This document shows, one piece after another, positions 1-8,697 of a stretch of 64,000 nt of DNA. Under the pieces are notes generated by a model, which saw nothing but the letters and a program-made list of their open reading frames with translations, did not search any database and was not told where the DNA came from. The position numbers and the translations under genes were made by a program. The stretch comes from Mycobacterium sp. MBM (GTDB lineage: Bacteria; Actinomycetota; Actinomycetes; Mycobacteriales; Mycobacteriaceae), in the NCBI GenBank assembly GCA_021648845.1, contig JAKJHY010000024.1:24190-88189 (forward strand), written 5' to 3'. Position 1 is the stretch's first letter. Every line of letters starts with the position of its first letter.

Positions 1-146
1 CGATCAGCGTCGCGTTGCCCGGAAAGTATTGGCGCGCGGCCCGCGCCGGGACCCTGCGCGGCAGCGCTGACAGCCTGGCGGGCCGGCTCACCTTCGATCG
101 GTGGCTGGACAGCCAGGACCACACTTCTCAGGAGACCAGGAAATGA
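1..146 (+). CDS. C-terminal end of an NmrA/SDR-like NAD(P)-binding protein (partial)
   Basis: Only the last 47 or so residues are in the window; the frame is open from the first bases and stops at 144-146. The tail has a proline-glycine turn (ALPGKYWRA), then AGTL, and ends with a TFDRWLD motif. This is the usual ending of NmrA-like atypical SDRs, and it parallels the end of the next gene (DPGATYF ... ATWLSAR). The stop overlaps the next ATG (ATGA), so the two are probably translationally coupled tandem paralogues. The family call rests on this short tail only. A different oxidoreductase with a similar end is possible. Confidence 0.5.
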   Translation, partial: ISVALPGKYWRAARAGTLRGSADSLAGRLTFDRWLDSQDHTSQETRK

Positions 147-886
147 ACATCACCATTCTCGGAGCCACCGGACAGATCGGCCACCTGCTGGTCCCGCTGT
201 TGACCGCTCACGGTCATGAGGTCGTCGCGGCGTCCCGGTCGTCCGGCGTCGACGCGGCGCTCGGTTCGGGTCTTGACGAGGCACTGCATGGCGCCGACGT
301 CCTCATCGACGTACTGAACTCACCATCGATGGACGATGACGCGGCACTGGCCTTCTTCACAGCCACATCATCGAATCTGACCTGCGCGGCGAAGCGGGCC
401 GGCATCGGGCATCACGTCGTGCTGTCCATCGTCGGCATCGACACTGTGCCGGGCGGCGGGTATGTGCAAGGCAAGGTGCTGCAAGAGAATACGGTTGCGG
501 CATCGGGCCTGCCCTACACGATTGTGCGCGCCACCCAGTTCCACGAATTCGCCGAGCTGATCACCGAATCGCTGATAGCCGACGGCAAGGTATGTGCGCC
601 CGACGCGCTCATTCAGCCGGTCGCCGCAGACGAAGTGGCTGCCGTGATCGCCCGGCTCGCCACCGGTGCACCACTTGACGGTGTGCACGATTTCGGTGGC
701 CCCGACAAGCTCACCTTCGCCGAGCTGGCTGCCCTGGTATTGGGCCACCAGGGCAGGACTCTCCCGGTGACCGTCGACCCAGGGGCCACCTACTTCGGTG
801 CGCCGGTCACCCGAGACAGTCTGGTCGCCGGTGACGACGCCGAGCGCGGCACGATGAGCCTTGCCACCTGGCTGAGTGCCCGATGA
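143..886 (+). CDS. NmrA-like / atypical SDR NAD(P)-binding protein
   Basis: A 247-residue protein with an N-terminal Rossmann fold: glycine motif GATGQIG at residues 7-13, then a short beta-alpha fold and a C-terminal part ending in a TWL motif. Proteins of this kind bind NAD(P)H and act as small-molecule reductases or redox sensors; the substrate cannot be read here. I chose the ATG at 143 because AGGAGACC lies just upstream; an upstream in-frame ATG at 101 would add 14 non-conserved residues. It overlaps the preceding gene by ATGA and the following nitroreductase by ATGA, so the three form one redox operon. Confidence 0.8.
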   Translation: MNITILGATGQIGHLLVPLLTAHGHEVVAASRSSGVDAALGSGLDEALHGADVLIDVLNSPSMDDDAALAFFTATSSNLTCAAKRAGIGHHVVLSIVGIDTVPGGGYVQGKVLQENTVAASGLPYTIVRATQFHEFAELITESLIADGKVCAPDALIQPVAADEVAAVIARLATGAPLDGVHDFGGPDKLTFAELAALVLGHQGRTLPVTVDPGATYFGAPVTRDSLVAGDDAERGTMSLATWLSAR

Positions 887-1530
887 ACACACTCACCGAA
901 CTGGTCAACCGCCGGCATTCAACGCGGAAATTCCTGTCCGACAAGCCGGTTCCCGGTGACTTGCTCGACGAGGCGCTCACCCTGGCGATGCGTGCGCCGT
1001 CGAACTCCAATGTTCAGCCGTGGCGGCTGTACCTGGCCACCGGACACCGACGCGACGCGCTCGCGGCGGCGTTGTCGGCGGAGGTCCGCCGCAAACCACC
1101 AGACAACCTGGGCCTCCCGGACGGCTTCGCCGGTCTTCGCCGGGAACTCGGTGCGCTGGTCTACGGTGCGATGGGGGTGGCGCGCGATGATGCCGAGGGT
1201 CGCTGGGCTGCGCGGCTGCGCAACTTCGATTTCTTCGGTGCCCCGGTGGCCGGGATGGTGTGCATGCACCGTGATCTCGGTCTTGCGGACGCCCTGGGGG
1301 TGGGGATGTACCTGCAGACGCTGCTGCTGGCGCTGACCGAGCGTGGGATCGACAGCTGCGTGCAAGTATCCACGGCGTTGTACCCCGATATCGCGCGCGA
1401 GCATCTGGACATACCCGACGAACTGACCATCGTGTGCGGGCTGTGCATCGGCTACGCAGACCCAGACTTCGCCGCCAACAACATCACGGTTCCCCGCAAC
1501 GACGTCGCGGAGAACGTGGTCATTCGGTGA
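883..1530 (+). CDS. Nitroreductase-family flavoprotein
   Basis: A 215-residue protein of typical nitroreductase length. The N-terminus has the RRHSTRKF flavin-phosphate motif (about residues 9-16), followed by APSNSNVQPW (about 38-47), which is the FMN-binding hallmark of the family. These enzymes bind FMN as dimers and reduce nitro groups, quinones or enones with NAD(P)H in the cytoplasm. The start overlaps the stop of the preceding NmrA-like gene (ATGA). The 3' end overlaps the convergent LuxR regulator by 11 bases. The natural substrate is unknown; coupling with NmrA-like reductases suggests detoxification of electrophilic or quinone compounds (inference). Confidence 0.88.
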   Translation: MNTLTELVNRRHSTRKFLSDKPVPGDLLDEALTLAMRAPSNSNVQPWRLYLATGHRRDALAAALSAEVRRKPPDNLGLPDGFAGLRRELGALVYGAMGVARDDAEGRWAARLRNFDFFGAPVAGMVCMHRDLGLADALGVGMYLQTLLLALTERGIDSCVQVSTALYPDIAREHLDIPDELTIVCGLCIGYADPDFAANNITVPRNDVAENVVIR

Positions 1531-4282
1531 AGATCGTCCGAAGCTCGCGCCGTGACCGGATACCCAGCTTGGCGAACACCTTCCGCAGGTGGTACTCGAC
1601 GGTGTGAGCGCTGATGAACAACTGGCCGGCGATCTCCTGGTTGGTCAGTCCGTGCCCGGCCAGCCGCGCGATTTGATGCTCCTGCGCGGTGAGCGCATCG
1701 CCGGGGGCTGCGGGCTGTTTGCGGGTCTTGGCGCCGGCGGCTTGGAGTTCGCGGCGGGCGCGTTCGGCGAATGCCGTGGCACCCATCTGCTGCAGTGCGA
1801 CAAACGCGGTGCGCAGCTGCTCGCGCGCTTGTGTGGGGGAGCGGTGCCTGCGTAACCACTCGCCATAGAGTAGGTGTGTCCGAGCGGTCTGCATCGCCTG
1901 ACGGGTACGGCCGAATTGGTCGAGTGCTTCCACGAACAGGGCCTCGGCTGCGGCACCGTTGGCCAGCAGGGCCCGCGATCGGGCCAATGAGCCGAGCGCA
2001 CGCGGGCTGCCACAGGCAAGGGTGCGGCTCTGCAACCGGTGCATGGCCTCGGCCGCGCTGTCGGGGTCGTCGGCCCGGACGGCGGCTTCGATCAGTTCGA
2101 GGAGCATTTCACCGAAGAAACCCAGATCTTCGTACTCAGCAGCGTGCAGCGCAGCGTCGCGCGCCTGCCGATAACGGCCGTGGCCGTTGTGCAGGATCGC
2201 GCTGCTGAAATGAGCCAGGCCGGCGATGCGGCCCTCACCGCGGGACATCCCGGCCTTGAGGGCGGAATTGATCAGCCGCGTGGCCTCGGCATCATCACCG
2301 CGCCACGCCGACAGCAGCAGCCGGTGGTACTTCAACGGCGTGTAGCCGGTGGCGATCGCGGTCTCGTTGGCCTCGGCGACGGATGCCTGGGCTGCATCCA
2401 GGTCCCCGCCCTCCACGGCCGCGCCGGCCCGTGCCATCAGTGCCGACGGAAGCAATGCGAGCGCCCCGCTCTCGGTGGCCAGATGCATGGCGTTGGCGGC
2501 GATGTCATGCCATCCCTGATCGTCCCAGGCCTCGTGGATGAGCGATTCGTGCACGATCGGAAAGCCGAGCCAGAACCATCGGTTGGTCTGTCCGCCCACC
2601 GCGTCGCGTCCCGCACGCTTGAGCGTCTCCACAGCACGCATCACGCCCGGCATCGCGACGTCGGCTCCCAGCGCCAGACGATCGGCCAATGCGTGGGTGA
2701 CATCATCGAGGGGGCGGGTGGCGGGCGTGTCGATGAAGGCACGGCGGGCCGCCGTGGCGATCTGAACGGCCTTGTCGTCGCCGTGCCGGCCGAGGTACAT
2801 CGCCGCGCTCATGGCCTCCAGATAGGCCTCGGTGGCGAGTGCGGTGTCCAACACCTCCAATTGTGCTGCCACGGAGGTAAATCCGTCGACAGCATCGGCC
2901 AGTGCTTGGGCGTCACCGCGGGCACGGGCCGACACGAAGGACAGGCGGGTCCGCAACTGTGCCAGCCGGGCACGCTGCAGTGCCGTCAGCGGACAGAGTT
3001 CGGCCGCCGCCAGCAACTGCTGTGCCGCGTCGAAGGAGGCCACCTCGCGATGCGCTTCCGCGGCCGCCAGTGCCCGAGTGCCTCGTCGGGCGGGGTCGGG
3101 CGTCAATTCGACTGCCCGAGTGAGGAAGGCGGCTGCGGCCGCGGTCCCGCCGCGGAGCCGGGCGCGGCGTGCGGATGCCTCCAGTTCGTCGGCCACCTGC
3201 GCATCGACCGGGCCGGCGGCCAGCGCCCGGTGCCAGGCACGCCGGTCGGGATCGACCTCCGGGTCGGTGCACGCCGCCAACGCCGCGTGCACTGCGCGCC
3301 GTTCTTCCAGGGGCGCCGAGCGATAGACGACGCTGCGGGCGAGGGGATGCTGGAACTGCACTCGGGTGTCGATGGTGATCAGGCCGGCGTCCTGGGCTGC
3401 GGTTGCCGCATCCGACGGCAGACCGAGATGCTGCATCGCCCGCTGCAGCAGCAGCGGGTCACCGACGGGTTCGGAGGCGGCGAGCACCAGCAGGCGGCGG
3501 GCAGCGGTCGACAGCGACCCGAGGGTCGACTGATAGCGGTCCTCGATCTCGGCAATGACCGGGCGCTTGTCCGGCCGCTGGTAGCCACCGGCGAGTTCCA
3601 CGGCACTCAGGTCCTTCGTGATCGCCAGGAGCGCGAGCGGATTGCCCCGCGCCTCGGCGATGATGCGATCGCGGACGGCGGGATCCAAGCGTCCGGGGAA
3701 CGCCGTCTCCAACAGCGTGCGGGCGTCTTCGTCGTCGAGACCGGCAACCGCCATGGCCGGTAGCCCGGCGATGCCGTCGATGGGCGTCCGCAGCGCCAAC
3801 ACCAGGCCGACACGCTCAGGCAGCCTTCGTGCCACGAAGAACAAGGTGTGCGCCGAGACGGTGTCCAGCCATTGGATGTCGTCGACGATGAGCACAGCGG
3901 GTCTTTCGGCCGCGGCCGCTGCCAGCAGCCCGGCCACGGCGAGACCGACAAGGAAACGGTCGGGTGTGGTCGCGCCGTCACTGAGACCGAAGGCAACCGC
4001 CAGCGCGTTGCGCTGCGGCGTCGGCAGGGTGTTGCGCAGGTCGACGACCGGCGCGCACGCCTGTTGCAGCCCGGCGAAGGGCAGTTCGACATCTGACTCG
4101 ATACCGGTGGCGCCGAGCACTCGCAAGTCGGATGCGGAGCAGCGCACGTAGTGCAGGAGCGATGACTTTCCGATGCCGGCCTCACCGAGCAGGACCCGGA
4201 CGCCGCTGCCGCCTGCCCGGACCGATGCCAGCAGTTCATCGAGGACCCGGCACTCGGCGCCACGGCCGGCAAGCGCAGTCAT
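1520..4282 (-). CDS. Large LuxR-type regulator with AAA ATPase domain (LAL/MalT-like)
   Basis: A 920-residue regulator. The N-terminus begins with the AGRGAEC recognition motif and a Walker A (GEAGIGKSS, about residues 33-41), with a Walker B (LIVDDIQWLD) further on. The middle is alanine-rich helical repeat, TPR-like. The last 65 residues are a LuxR/GerE helix-turn-helix (LTAQEHQIARL ... NQEIAGQLFISAHTVEYHL). Such proteins bind ATP and a small ligand and then activate promoters. The start at 4282 gives the family's normal N-terminus; an upstream GTG at 4366 would add 28 disordered residues. Neither start has a strong ribosome site. The regulator is convergent with the redox operon and may control it (inference). 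Confidence 0.9.
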   Translation of the reverse strand: MTALAGRGAECRVLDELLASVRAGGSGVRVLLGEAGIGKSSLLHYVRCSASDLRVLGATGIESDVELPFAGLQQACAPVVDLRNTLPTPQRNALAVAFGLSDGATTPDRFLVGLAVAGLLAAAAAERPAVLIVDDIQWLDTVSAHTLFFVARRLPERVGLVLALRTPIDGIAGLPAMAVAGLDDEDARTLLETAFPGRLDPAVRDRIIAEARGNPLALLAITKDLSAVELAGGYQRPDKRPVIAEIEDRYQSTLGSLSTAARRLLVLAASEPVGDPLLLQRAMQHLGLPSDAATAAQDAGLITIDTRVQFQHPLARSVVYRSAPLEERRAVHAALAACTDPEVDPDRRAWHRALAAGPVDAQVADELEASARRARLRGGTAAAAAFLTRAVELTPDPARRGTRALAAAEAHREVASFDAAQQLLAAAELCPLTALQRARLAQLRTRLSFVSARARGDAQALADAVDGFTSVAAQLEVLDTALATEAYLEAMSAAMYLGRHGDDKAVQIATAARRAFIDTPATRPLDDVTHALADRLALGADVAMPGVMRAVETLKRAGRDAVGGQTNRWFWLGFPIVHESLIHEAWDDQGWHDIAANAMHLATESGALALLPSALMARAGAAVEGGDLDAAQASVAEANETAIATGYTPLKYHRLLLSAWRGDDAEATRLINSALKAGMSRGEGRIAGLAHFSSAILHNGHGRYRQARDAALHAAEYEDLGFFGEMLLELIEAAVRADDPDSAAEAMHRLQSRTLACGSPRALGSLARSRALLANGAAAEALFVEALDQFGRTRQAMQTARTHLLYGEWLRRHRSPTQAREQLRTAFVALQQMGATAFAERARRELQAAGAKTRKQPAAPGDALTAQEHQIARLAGHGLTNQEIAGQLFISAHTVEYHLRKVFAKLGIRSRRELRTIFTE

Positions 4283-4456
4283 CGCAGCTGATTCTGACAC
4301 AGAAGCGTCATTCCCCCGATCGGGGGACGTGGAATTCCTCCGCTGCGGGGGCCGGTTGCCCGACACCCCGGCGGGCCGCTGACCGGCATTGTTGAGTCAT
4401 GGCCGGACAGCTCCGGCCGGGAAATCCAAAATTCGAGCGGCACAGGAGATTACGAC

Positions 4457-4651
4457 ATGAAGAGCATCGGGCACCAGTTCGCAGCCGGATTCGCACTGCT
4501 CGGCGCCGCAGCCATCATCGCGATCGGTGCCATCACCACCAATCAAGAAATGGCTGCAGCGGCCATCACACCGGATATGGGTGCGGTGCAGACCATCTCG
4601 ACTCCCGCCGGCGGTAGCACCGGCGAACACCACTTCCTATACGGCCGGTAA
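4457..4651 (+). CDS. Small exported or membrane protein of unknown function
   Basis: A 64-residue protein preceded by a clear AGGAG six bases before the ATG. Residues 8-25 are a hydrophobic alanine/isoleucine stretch typical of a signal or single membrane segment. The remainder is short, polar and Gly/Ser/Thr rich, ending HHFLYGR. It resembles small mycobacterial exported proteins with no assigned function. It stands alone between two minus-strand genes, downstream of the divergent LuxR regulator. Its coding status rests on the ribosome site, codon bias and sensible topology. Confidence 0.65.
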   Translation: MKSIGHQFAAGFALLGAAAIIAIGAITTNQEMAAAAITPDMGAVQTISTPAGGSTGEHHFLYGR

Positions 4652-4715
4652 CCGGCCGGGCAGGCTCGGCGACACGTCCCAGGGCGCTGCCGAATTCCTG
4701 ACCTTCACCCGGATG

Positions 4716-5063
4716 TCAGATCACCTGCTGGTCGGCCCGGCGGCAGATGTGCAGCGTGCGGTCGACCGGTGTCCCAGCCATCACCGTGAACTCGATATCG
4801 GCCATCGCGCACCGTGTCTCGAGTGTCTTGAGCATCCCGTAGCCGGCACTGGCGAAGAACCCGACCCGACTGAGGTCGAGGATCATCCTGCGGCAGAGCA
4901 GCACCTTGCTCAGGGTGTAATCGAGGAGTTGGCCGGTGTTGGCCGCGTCCACATCGCCGATCACCGTGATCACCGCAAGGTCGATATCGCGCCATTCGGT
5001 CGCGAGTTCCAGACCCGCCGAACCCCGCCGTGCCCGGGTTCCGGTGGTGAGCATGTCGGTCAT
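4716..5063 (-). CDS. STAS-domain protein, anti-sigma-factor-antagonist-like
   Basis: A 115-residue single STAS domain: beta strand AVITVIGDVDAAN, then LLDYTLSK, then the motif LDLSRVGFFASAGYGML with the serine that is phosphorylated in SpoIIAA-type antagonists. These proteins bind anti-sigma factors or kinases and release a sigma factor under stress. The start at 5063 has GGGAGG six bases upstream; longer in-frame starts have no ribosome site. It lies 119 bases downstream of the AraC gene on the same strand. No anti-sigma kinase gene is present nearby, so its partner is elsewhere. The serine is flanked by alanines rather than the more common aspartate. Confidence 0.82.
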   Translation of the reverse strand: MTDMLTTGTRARRGSAGLELATEWRDIDLAVITVIGDVDAANTGQLLDYTLSKVLLCRRMILDLSRVGFFASAGYGMLKTLETRCAMADIEFTVMAGTPVDRTLHICRRADQQVI

Positions 5064-5182
5064 GGCAACCTCCCATCGATCGCGACGGTCTCGGCTGCTG
5101 TTCAACCTGCTCCCACGGTACTCGTGGTCCGAGTCCAGAATCCGACTTTGGTCATCCAGCAAACGCACGAGTGTGGCGCAGG

Positions 5183-6166
5183 TCACCGGCGCAGCGTCTC
5201 GTGCGGGCTCTCCCCGAAGGTGCGTCGGTACAGCACCGCGAAGCGGCCGGTGTGGGCGAAACCCCAGCGTGCCGCGGTGGCAGCCACGGTGGTGATGCTG
5301 CGGTCGCTGGCGATCAGCTCCTCGCGGGCCCGAGTCAGTCGGACCTCGCGCAGGTAGGCCGTGGGCGTCGTGTCCAGATGCCTGCGGAACATGTACTGCA
5401 CCGTGCGCGGCGACAAATACAGCGCCGATGCCACGTCTCCCACGCCGACGTCATGCGCCGCGTTGTCCTGGATGAACTCGACGGCCTGGCGCAGCAAGGC
5501 CGGGTAGGCGTCGCCGGGTCGCTCGGCCTTGCCGGCGGCCGGCAGATCGTTGGGGAAGGCCGTCAAGATGGCGCTGGCCAGCAGCCGGCCCGCAGCAGTC
5601 AGTAACAGACGGTGTTCCGGCTGCTCGGGTGCAGCGTTCAGCACCCGATGTAGAAACCGTTCGGTTTCGGCCAGTATGTGCCCCGCAGCCGCGGTCGCTG
5701 GGGTGAGCGCGGTGAACCGTGGCGCCGTGGACGTGTCGGTGTCCATCGCCGCGACCTCGGTCAGCAGGGTCCGCGATACCACCACCGAACGCAGGACGGC
5801 GTGCGAGGACCGCAGCTGAACACCGCCCACCCCGTTCGACACCAGCAGCCACTGCCCGGGTCCGGCGGTGGCATTGAGCCTGCCGTGGTCAACCTCGACC
5901 CGGCCGCTCTGCACGAACACCGCGACGACGGCGGGCATCCGGTCGGTACGGAGTACTGCGTTGCCGTGGTGGGTGATCTCCTCGATGGCGAAGCCGCCGG
6001 TATCGATCCGTGAGTGGGCGCACGAGCATCCGTTGCCTGCCTCGCCGGCCGGGGCGATGGACAATCGAGCCGAGTAGGCCTGCTCGAGATGCTTCTGTAT
6101 GAGGTCCACATCGGTGGTGTCGATGCTCGAACGCTCGAGGTAGGCATCAACGCGGTCGGTCGTCAT
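5183..6166 (-). CDS. AraC-family transcriptional regulator
   Basis: A 327-residue protein with an N-terminal ligand-binding domain (AraC_binding_2-like) and a C-terminal AraC double helix-turn-helix. The first recognition helix is in DVASALYLSPRTVQYMFRR; the second lies in ATAARWGFAHTGRFAVLYRR, followed by the usual FGESPHETLRR end. The start at 6166 has GTGGAG upstream and gives a normal family length; a much longer open frame to 6589 reads as non-coding. It is divergent from the SRPBCC gene across a 250-base gap containing a 9-bp inverted repeat, a possible binding site. Effector unknown. Confidence 0.88.
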   Translation of the reverse strand: MTTDRVDAYLERSSIDTTDVDLIQKHLEQAYSARLSIAPAGEAGNGCSCAHSRIDTGGFAIEEITHHGNAVLRTDRMPAVVAVFVQSGRVEVDHGRLNATAGPGQWLLVSNGVGGVQLRSSHAVLRSVVVSRTLLTEVAAMDTDTSTAPRFTALTPATAAAGHILAETERFLHRVLNAAPEQPEHRLLLTAAGRLLASAILTAFPNDLPAAGKAERPGDAYPALLRQAVEFIQDNAAHDVGVGDVASALYLSPRTVQYMFRRHLDTTPTAYLREVRLTRAREELIASDRSITTVAATAARWGFAHTGRFAVLYRRTFGESPHETLRR

Positions 6167-6260
6167 CACGGCTCCACAAGAAACAGCACCGGATGGGCAT
6201 CGACCTGAACCCACTTTGCGTGCCAATTTTACCCCGGTGCTCACGGTGGTACGTGCGCCG

Positions 6261-6295
6261 GTCGGCAAAGGCGCCCGATCAGGCAGTTTGCCGAC
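6261..6295. promoter_or_regulatory. 9-bp perfect inverted repeat, candidate operator
   Basis: The arms GTCGGCAAA (6261-6269) and TTTGCCGAC (6287-6295) are perfect complements separated by 17 bases. The element sits in the gap between the divergent AraC gene and the SRPBCC gene, 95 bases from the AraC start and 122 from the SRPBCC start. Position and symmetry suggest a regulator site. A transcript hairpin is the alternative. I see no further promoter elements I would defend. Confidence 0.4.
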
Positions 6296-6416
6296 CCATG
6301 ACGCGCGCAACGGCGTCCGGGCCTCGGCAGGCTCTGAACGACCTGTTCGGTGACCGCCCTGCGCGGGTATCGCGAGATGAACCCCATGGCTGTTGAGCGC
6401 CGGAAAAGGAGTACCG

Positions 6417-6890
6417 ATGACGCACCAGGACGAGGTCGCCAGCATCTTGACGGTCGAGCGCCGCACCGCGGCGTCTCGGCCGCAGGTGTGGGCGGTCATC
6501 GCCGACGGCTGGACATACTCCCAGTGGGTGGTCGGCAACAGCCGAATGCGGGCGGTGGATCCGCGCTGGCCCGAGGCGGCCAGCGCCATCGACCATTCGA
6601 TCGGGATCTGGCCCCTGCTGCTCGATGATCAGACCGTGGTCGAGGCGTGCGTGCCCATGCGTGAGCTGGTGTTGCTCGCGACGGGTCGGCCGTTCGGCAA
6701 GGCCCGGGTCACCATTCGGCTTTCCGACACCGCCGACGGCGGCTGCCGCATCACCATGGCGGAGGTACCGGTGGGCTTCCCGCTGGGGTGGATGCCGCGG
6801 CGATTGGCGCTCACCGCGGCGATCCCACGTAACCGGGAGTGCTTGCGACGGCTCGCCGCCATCGCCGAGCGTCGGTCGCCGGCCTGCTGA
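6417..6890 (+). CDS. SRPBCC-fold (START-like) protein
   Basis: A 157-residue protein with the polyketide-cyclase/dehydrase (SRPBCC) layout: opening strand with VERRTAASRPQVWAVIADG, where the x-VW-x-VIADG turn is typical, then alternating strands and a C-terminal long helix (ALTAAIPRNRECLRRLAAIAE). These proteins bind lipids or hydrophobic small ligands in a cavity. The start at 6417 is placed by AAAGGAG with correct spacing. The neighbouring AraC gene is divergent, and the following gene converges two bases after this stop. Function cannot be narrowed further. Confidence 0.75.
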   Translation: MTHQDEVASILTVERRTAASRPQVWAVIADGWTYSQWVVGNSRMRAVDPRWPEAASAIDHSIGIWPLLLDDQTVVEACVPMRELVLLATGRPFGKARVTIRLSDTADGGCRITMAEVPVGFPLGWMPRRLALTAAIPRNRECLRRLAAIAERRSPAC

Positions 6891-6891
6891 C

Positions 6892-7350
6892 TCAGCGCGA
6901 GTAGGCGTGCGGTGCGGCTGTGCGGTGTGCGGCGACGGGTTGAGCGGACCGGCGTAGGTGCCGTTCGGCACGAACGATGCGCCGCGTGAGGGTCCGGTCA
7001 TCGCGTTTGGTCAGCGTGCGGCTGCGCGCGGCCAGCAGGTCGAGTTGTTGCCAGCTGAGACCGTCGAGGTCACCGTCGGAGTCGTGGGTGGCGATCACGA
7101 CCGCGCCGCGGAGTAGCGGGACCGTCTTGGCGTCGAGGTTGGTGGTGGCAAGGAGCAATTCGGTAGCGCTCCGGTTCACGCGGCGCTGGCATCCGCGGGT
7201 GGACGGGCTGAACCAGAAGTCGAATTGCCGGTCGGCGCTGGTCAGTGATTGCAGGCCTTGGTCGTGTACCAGCCGGGTGATATCGGCGGTGCTATAGGCG
7301 CGGGTTTCGTATGCGGTGCCATTGGCGCTGAAGTACAGGACGGTGTTCAT
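6892..7350 (-). CDS. Conserved-looking protein of unknown function
   Basis: A 152-residue, basic protein that I do not recognise. It starts MNTVLYFSANGTAYETR, has a central WFSPSTRGCQRRVNRSATELL segment and a strongly basic C-terminus rich in Arg. The region DGDLDGLSWQQLDLLAARSRTL resembles a helical hairpin. No signal peptide is visible. I prefer the ATG at 7350; the open frame continues to an ATG at 7428, but the extra codons include two AGA codons and a low third-position GC, unlike the rest. It ends two bases from the convergent SRPBCC stop. Confidence 0.55.
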   Translation of the reverse strand: MNTVLYFSANGTAYETRAYSTADITRLVHDQGLQSLTSADRQFDFWFSPSTRGCQRRVNRSATELLLATTNLDAKTVPLLRGAVVIATHDSDGDLDGLSWQQLDLLAARSRTLTKRDDRTLTRRIVRAERHLRRSAQPVAAHRTAAPHAYSR

Positions 7351-7458
7351 TCTGATGATCCATTCGGCTCTCTTGTCGCGTTTCAGGTCGGCGCCCAATT
7401 GAACGGCGCTGTGATCAAAGTTACCCATGTGACAGAAGGGGCAAACCTCGGCAACGAT

Positions 7459-8697
7459 TCAGTCTCGAGGCAGCTCACCGGAGAGCTTGGACGGACGGCA
7501 CAGAAGTGCCACCGAAAGCGTGAGCACTGCGGCCACCGCGAACGCCACCTGCACATTCGTCAGGTCGGCGGTGCCGCCGAGCAGAGCGGCGGCAATGGGG
7601 CGGGACCCCAGGAAGCCGACCAGCCACAGCGCCATGATCCGGCCCCGCAAATCCTGCGGCGCACGTTCCTGGACTACGGTGCTCAGCCCGGTGAGCGCCC
7701 AGCCGAAGCCCAGCCCGGCCAGCGCGAAACCGGCCAGGGCCAGTGCCGGGGTGACACTGCCGGCCAGCACCGCGCAGCCGAGTCCCAGCCCCGTGAGCCC
7801 AAGCGTCGAGACCCGGGCGGAGGCCATGCGGCCTCGCATCAGCGCGAGTGCGGCCATTCCCGCGGCGGCGCCGATGCCGAACACCGCGGAGAGGGTGCCG
7901 ACGAGGGTGGTGTCCCCGCCGAGGGTGTCCGCCAGTGACGGCGCCAAGGTGATGGATGGATCGGCCGCGATGCCGACGGTGGCGACCGCAACGAGTGCGA
8001 GGAACAGCGGGCGGTCGCGCCAGACGTACTTCAGTGCTGCCCGCACCCGGTAGTCGGCGCCCGACACCCGCCGCGGCGGGGCCGGTAGCTGCACCATCAC
8101 CAGGAAGATCGCGAAGATCACGTGGAGACCGGCGCTGACCGCGAAACCGGTGGCCGCGCCGAAGTGGGCCGCCAGATACGCACCTGCGGCGGGGCCGAGG
8201 ATGCGGCCGATCGTCATCGGGATGCTGTTGAGCGCCATGGCGGTGGAGAGTTCGCCGTCGCGAATGAGGTCCGGCACGATCGATTGCATGGCCGGCCCGC
8301 CGACGACGAACCCGAACCCGACCAACGTCGAGCCGAGCAGCACCGGGACGGCAGCAGCGACGCCGTGCAGCGCGGGCGCGACGAACATCCAGGTCGCCAC
8401 CGAACCCGACCCGGCCACGCACAGCAGGCGCCCCAGCAATATCTGTCTGCCCGGGTTGCCGCTGTCGGCCCATTTCCCGCTGATCGGACTGAGGATGAGC
8501 TGGGGCCCGAATTGCACGACGCCCACCAAACCGACCATCAGGGCCGAACCGGTCGCCTCGTACATCACCACCGCGGCGATGATGCTGTGCGTCCACACGG
8601 CGACGACGGAGAACATCTTGCCCCAGAACAGCGCGCCGAAGACCGGGTCGAACATCAGCCCCAGCGCGCCGCGCGGCCGCATAGCGACGGTGCTCAC
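7459..8697 (-). CDS. Major facilitator superfamily transporter (drug/siderophore-exporter-like)
   Basis: A 412-residue membrane protein with about twelve hydrophobic segments and the MFS loop motif between segments 2 and 3 (GKWADSGNPGRQIL). Segments such as LFWGKMFSVVAVWTHSIIAA and the overall layout match EntS/enterobactin-exporter-like and multidrug efflux MFS proteins. The GTG start at 8697 overlaps the marR stop (GTGA), so the pair is one operon with coupled translation. Regulation by the preceding MarR protein is the obvious expectation, giving an inducible efflux system. The substrate cannot be read from sequence. Confidence 0.88.
   Translation of the reverse strand: MSTVAMRPRGALGLMFDPVFGALFWGKMFSVVAVWTHSIIAAVVMYEATGSALMVGLVGVVQFGPQLILSPISGKWADSGNPGRQILLGRLLCVAGSGSVATWMFVAPALHGVAAAVPVLLGSTLVGFGFVVGGPAMQSIVPDLIRDGELSTAMALNSIPMTIGRILGPAAGAYLAAHFGAATGFAVSAGLHVIFAIFLVMVQLPAPPRRVSGADYRVRAALKYVWRDRPLFLALVAVATVGIAADPSITLAPSLADTLGGDTTLVGTLSAVFGIGAAAGMAALALMRGRMASARVSTLGLTGLGLGCAVLAGSVTPALALAGFALAGLGFGWALTGLSTVVQERAPQDLRGRIMALWLVGFLGSRPIAAALLGGTADLTNVQVAFAVAAVLTLSVALLCRPSKLSGELPRD

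Noticed and set aside
2039..3763. Long open frame antisense to the LuxR/AAA gene
   Set aside because: It lies inside a gene with complete ATPase and LuxR motifs. Its translation is glycine/arginine/histidine-rich without motifs, as expected for an antisense frame in high-GC DNA.
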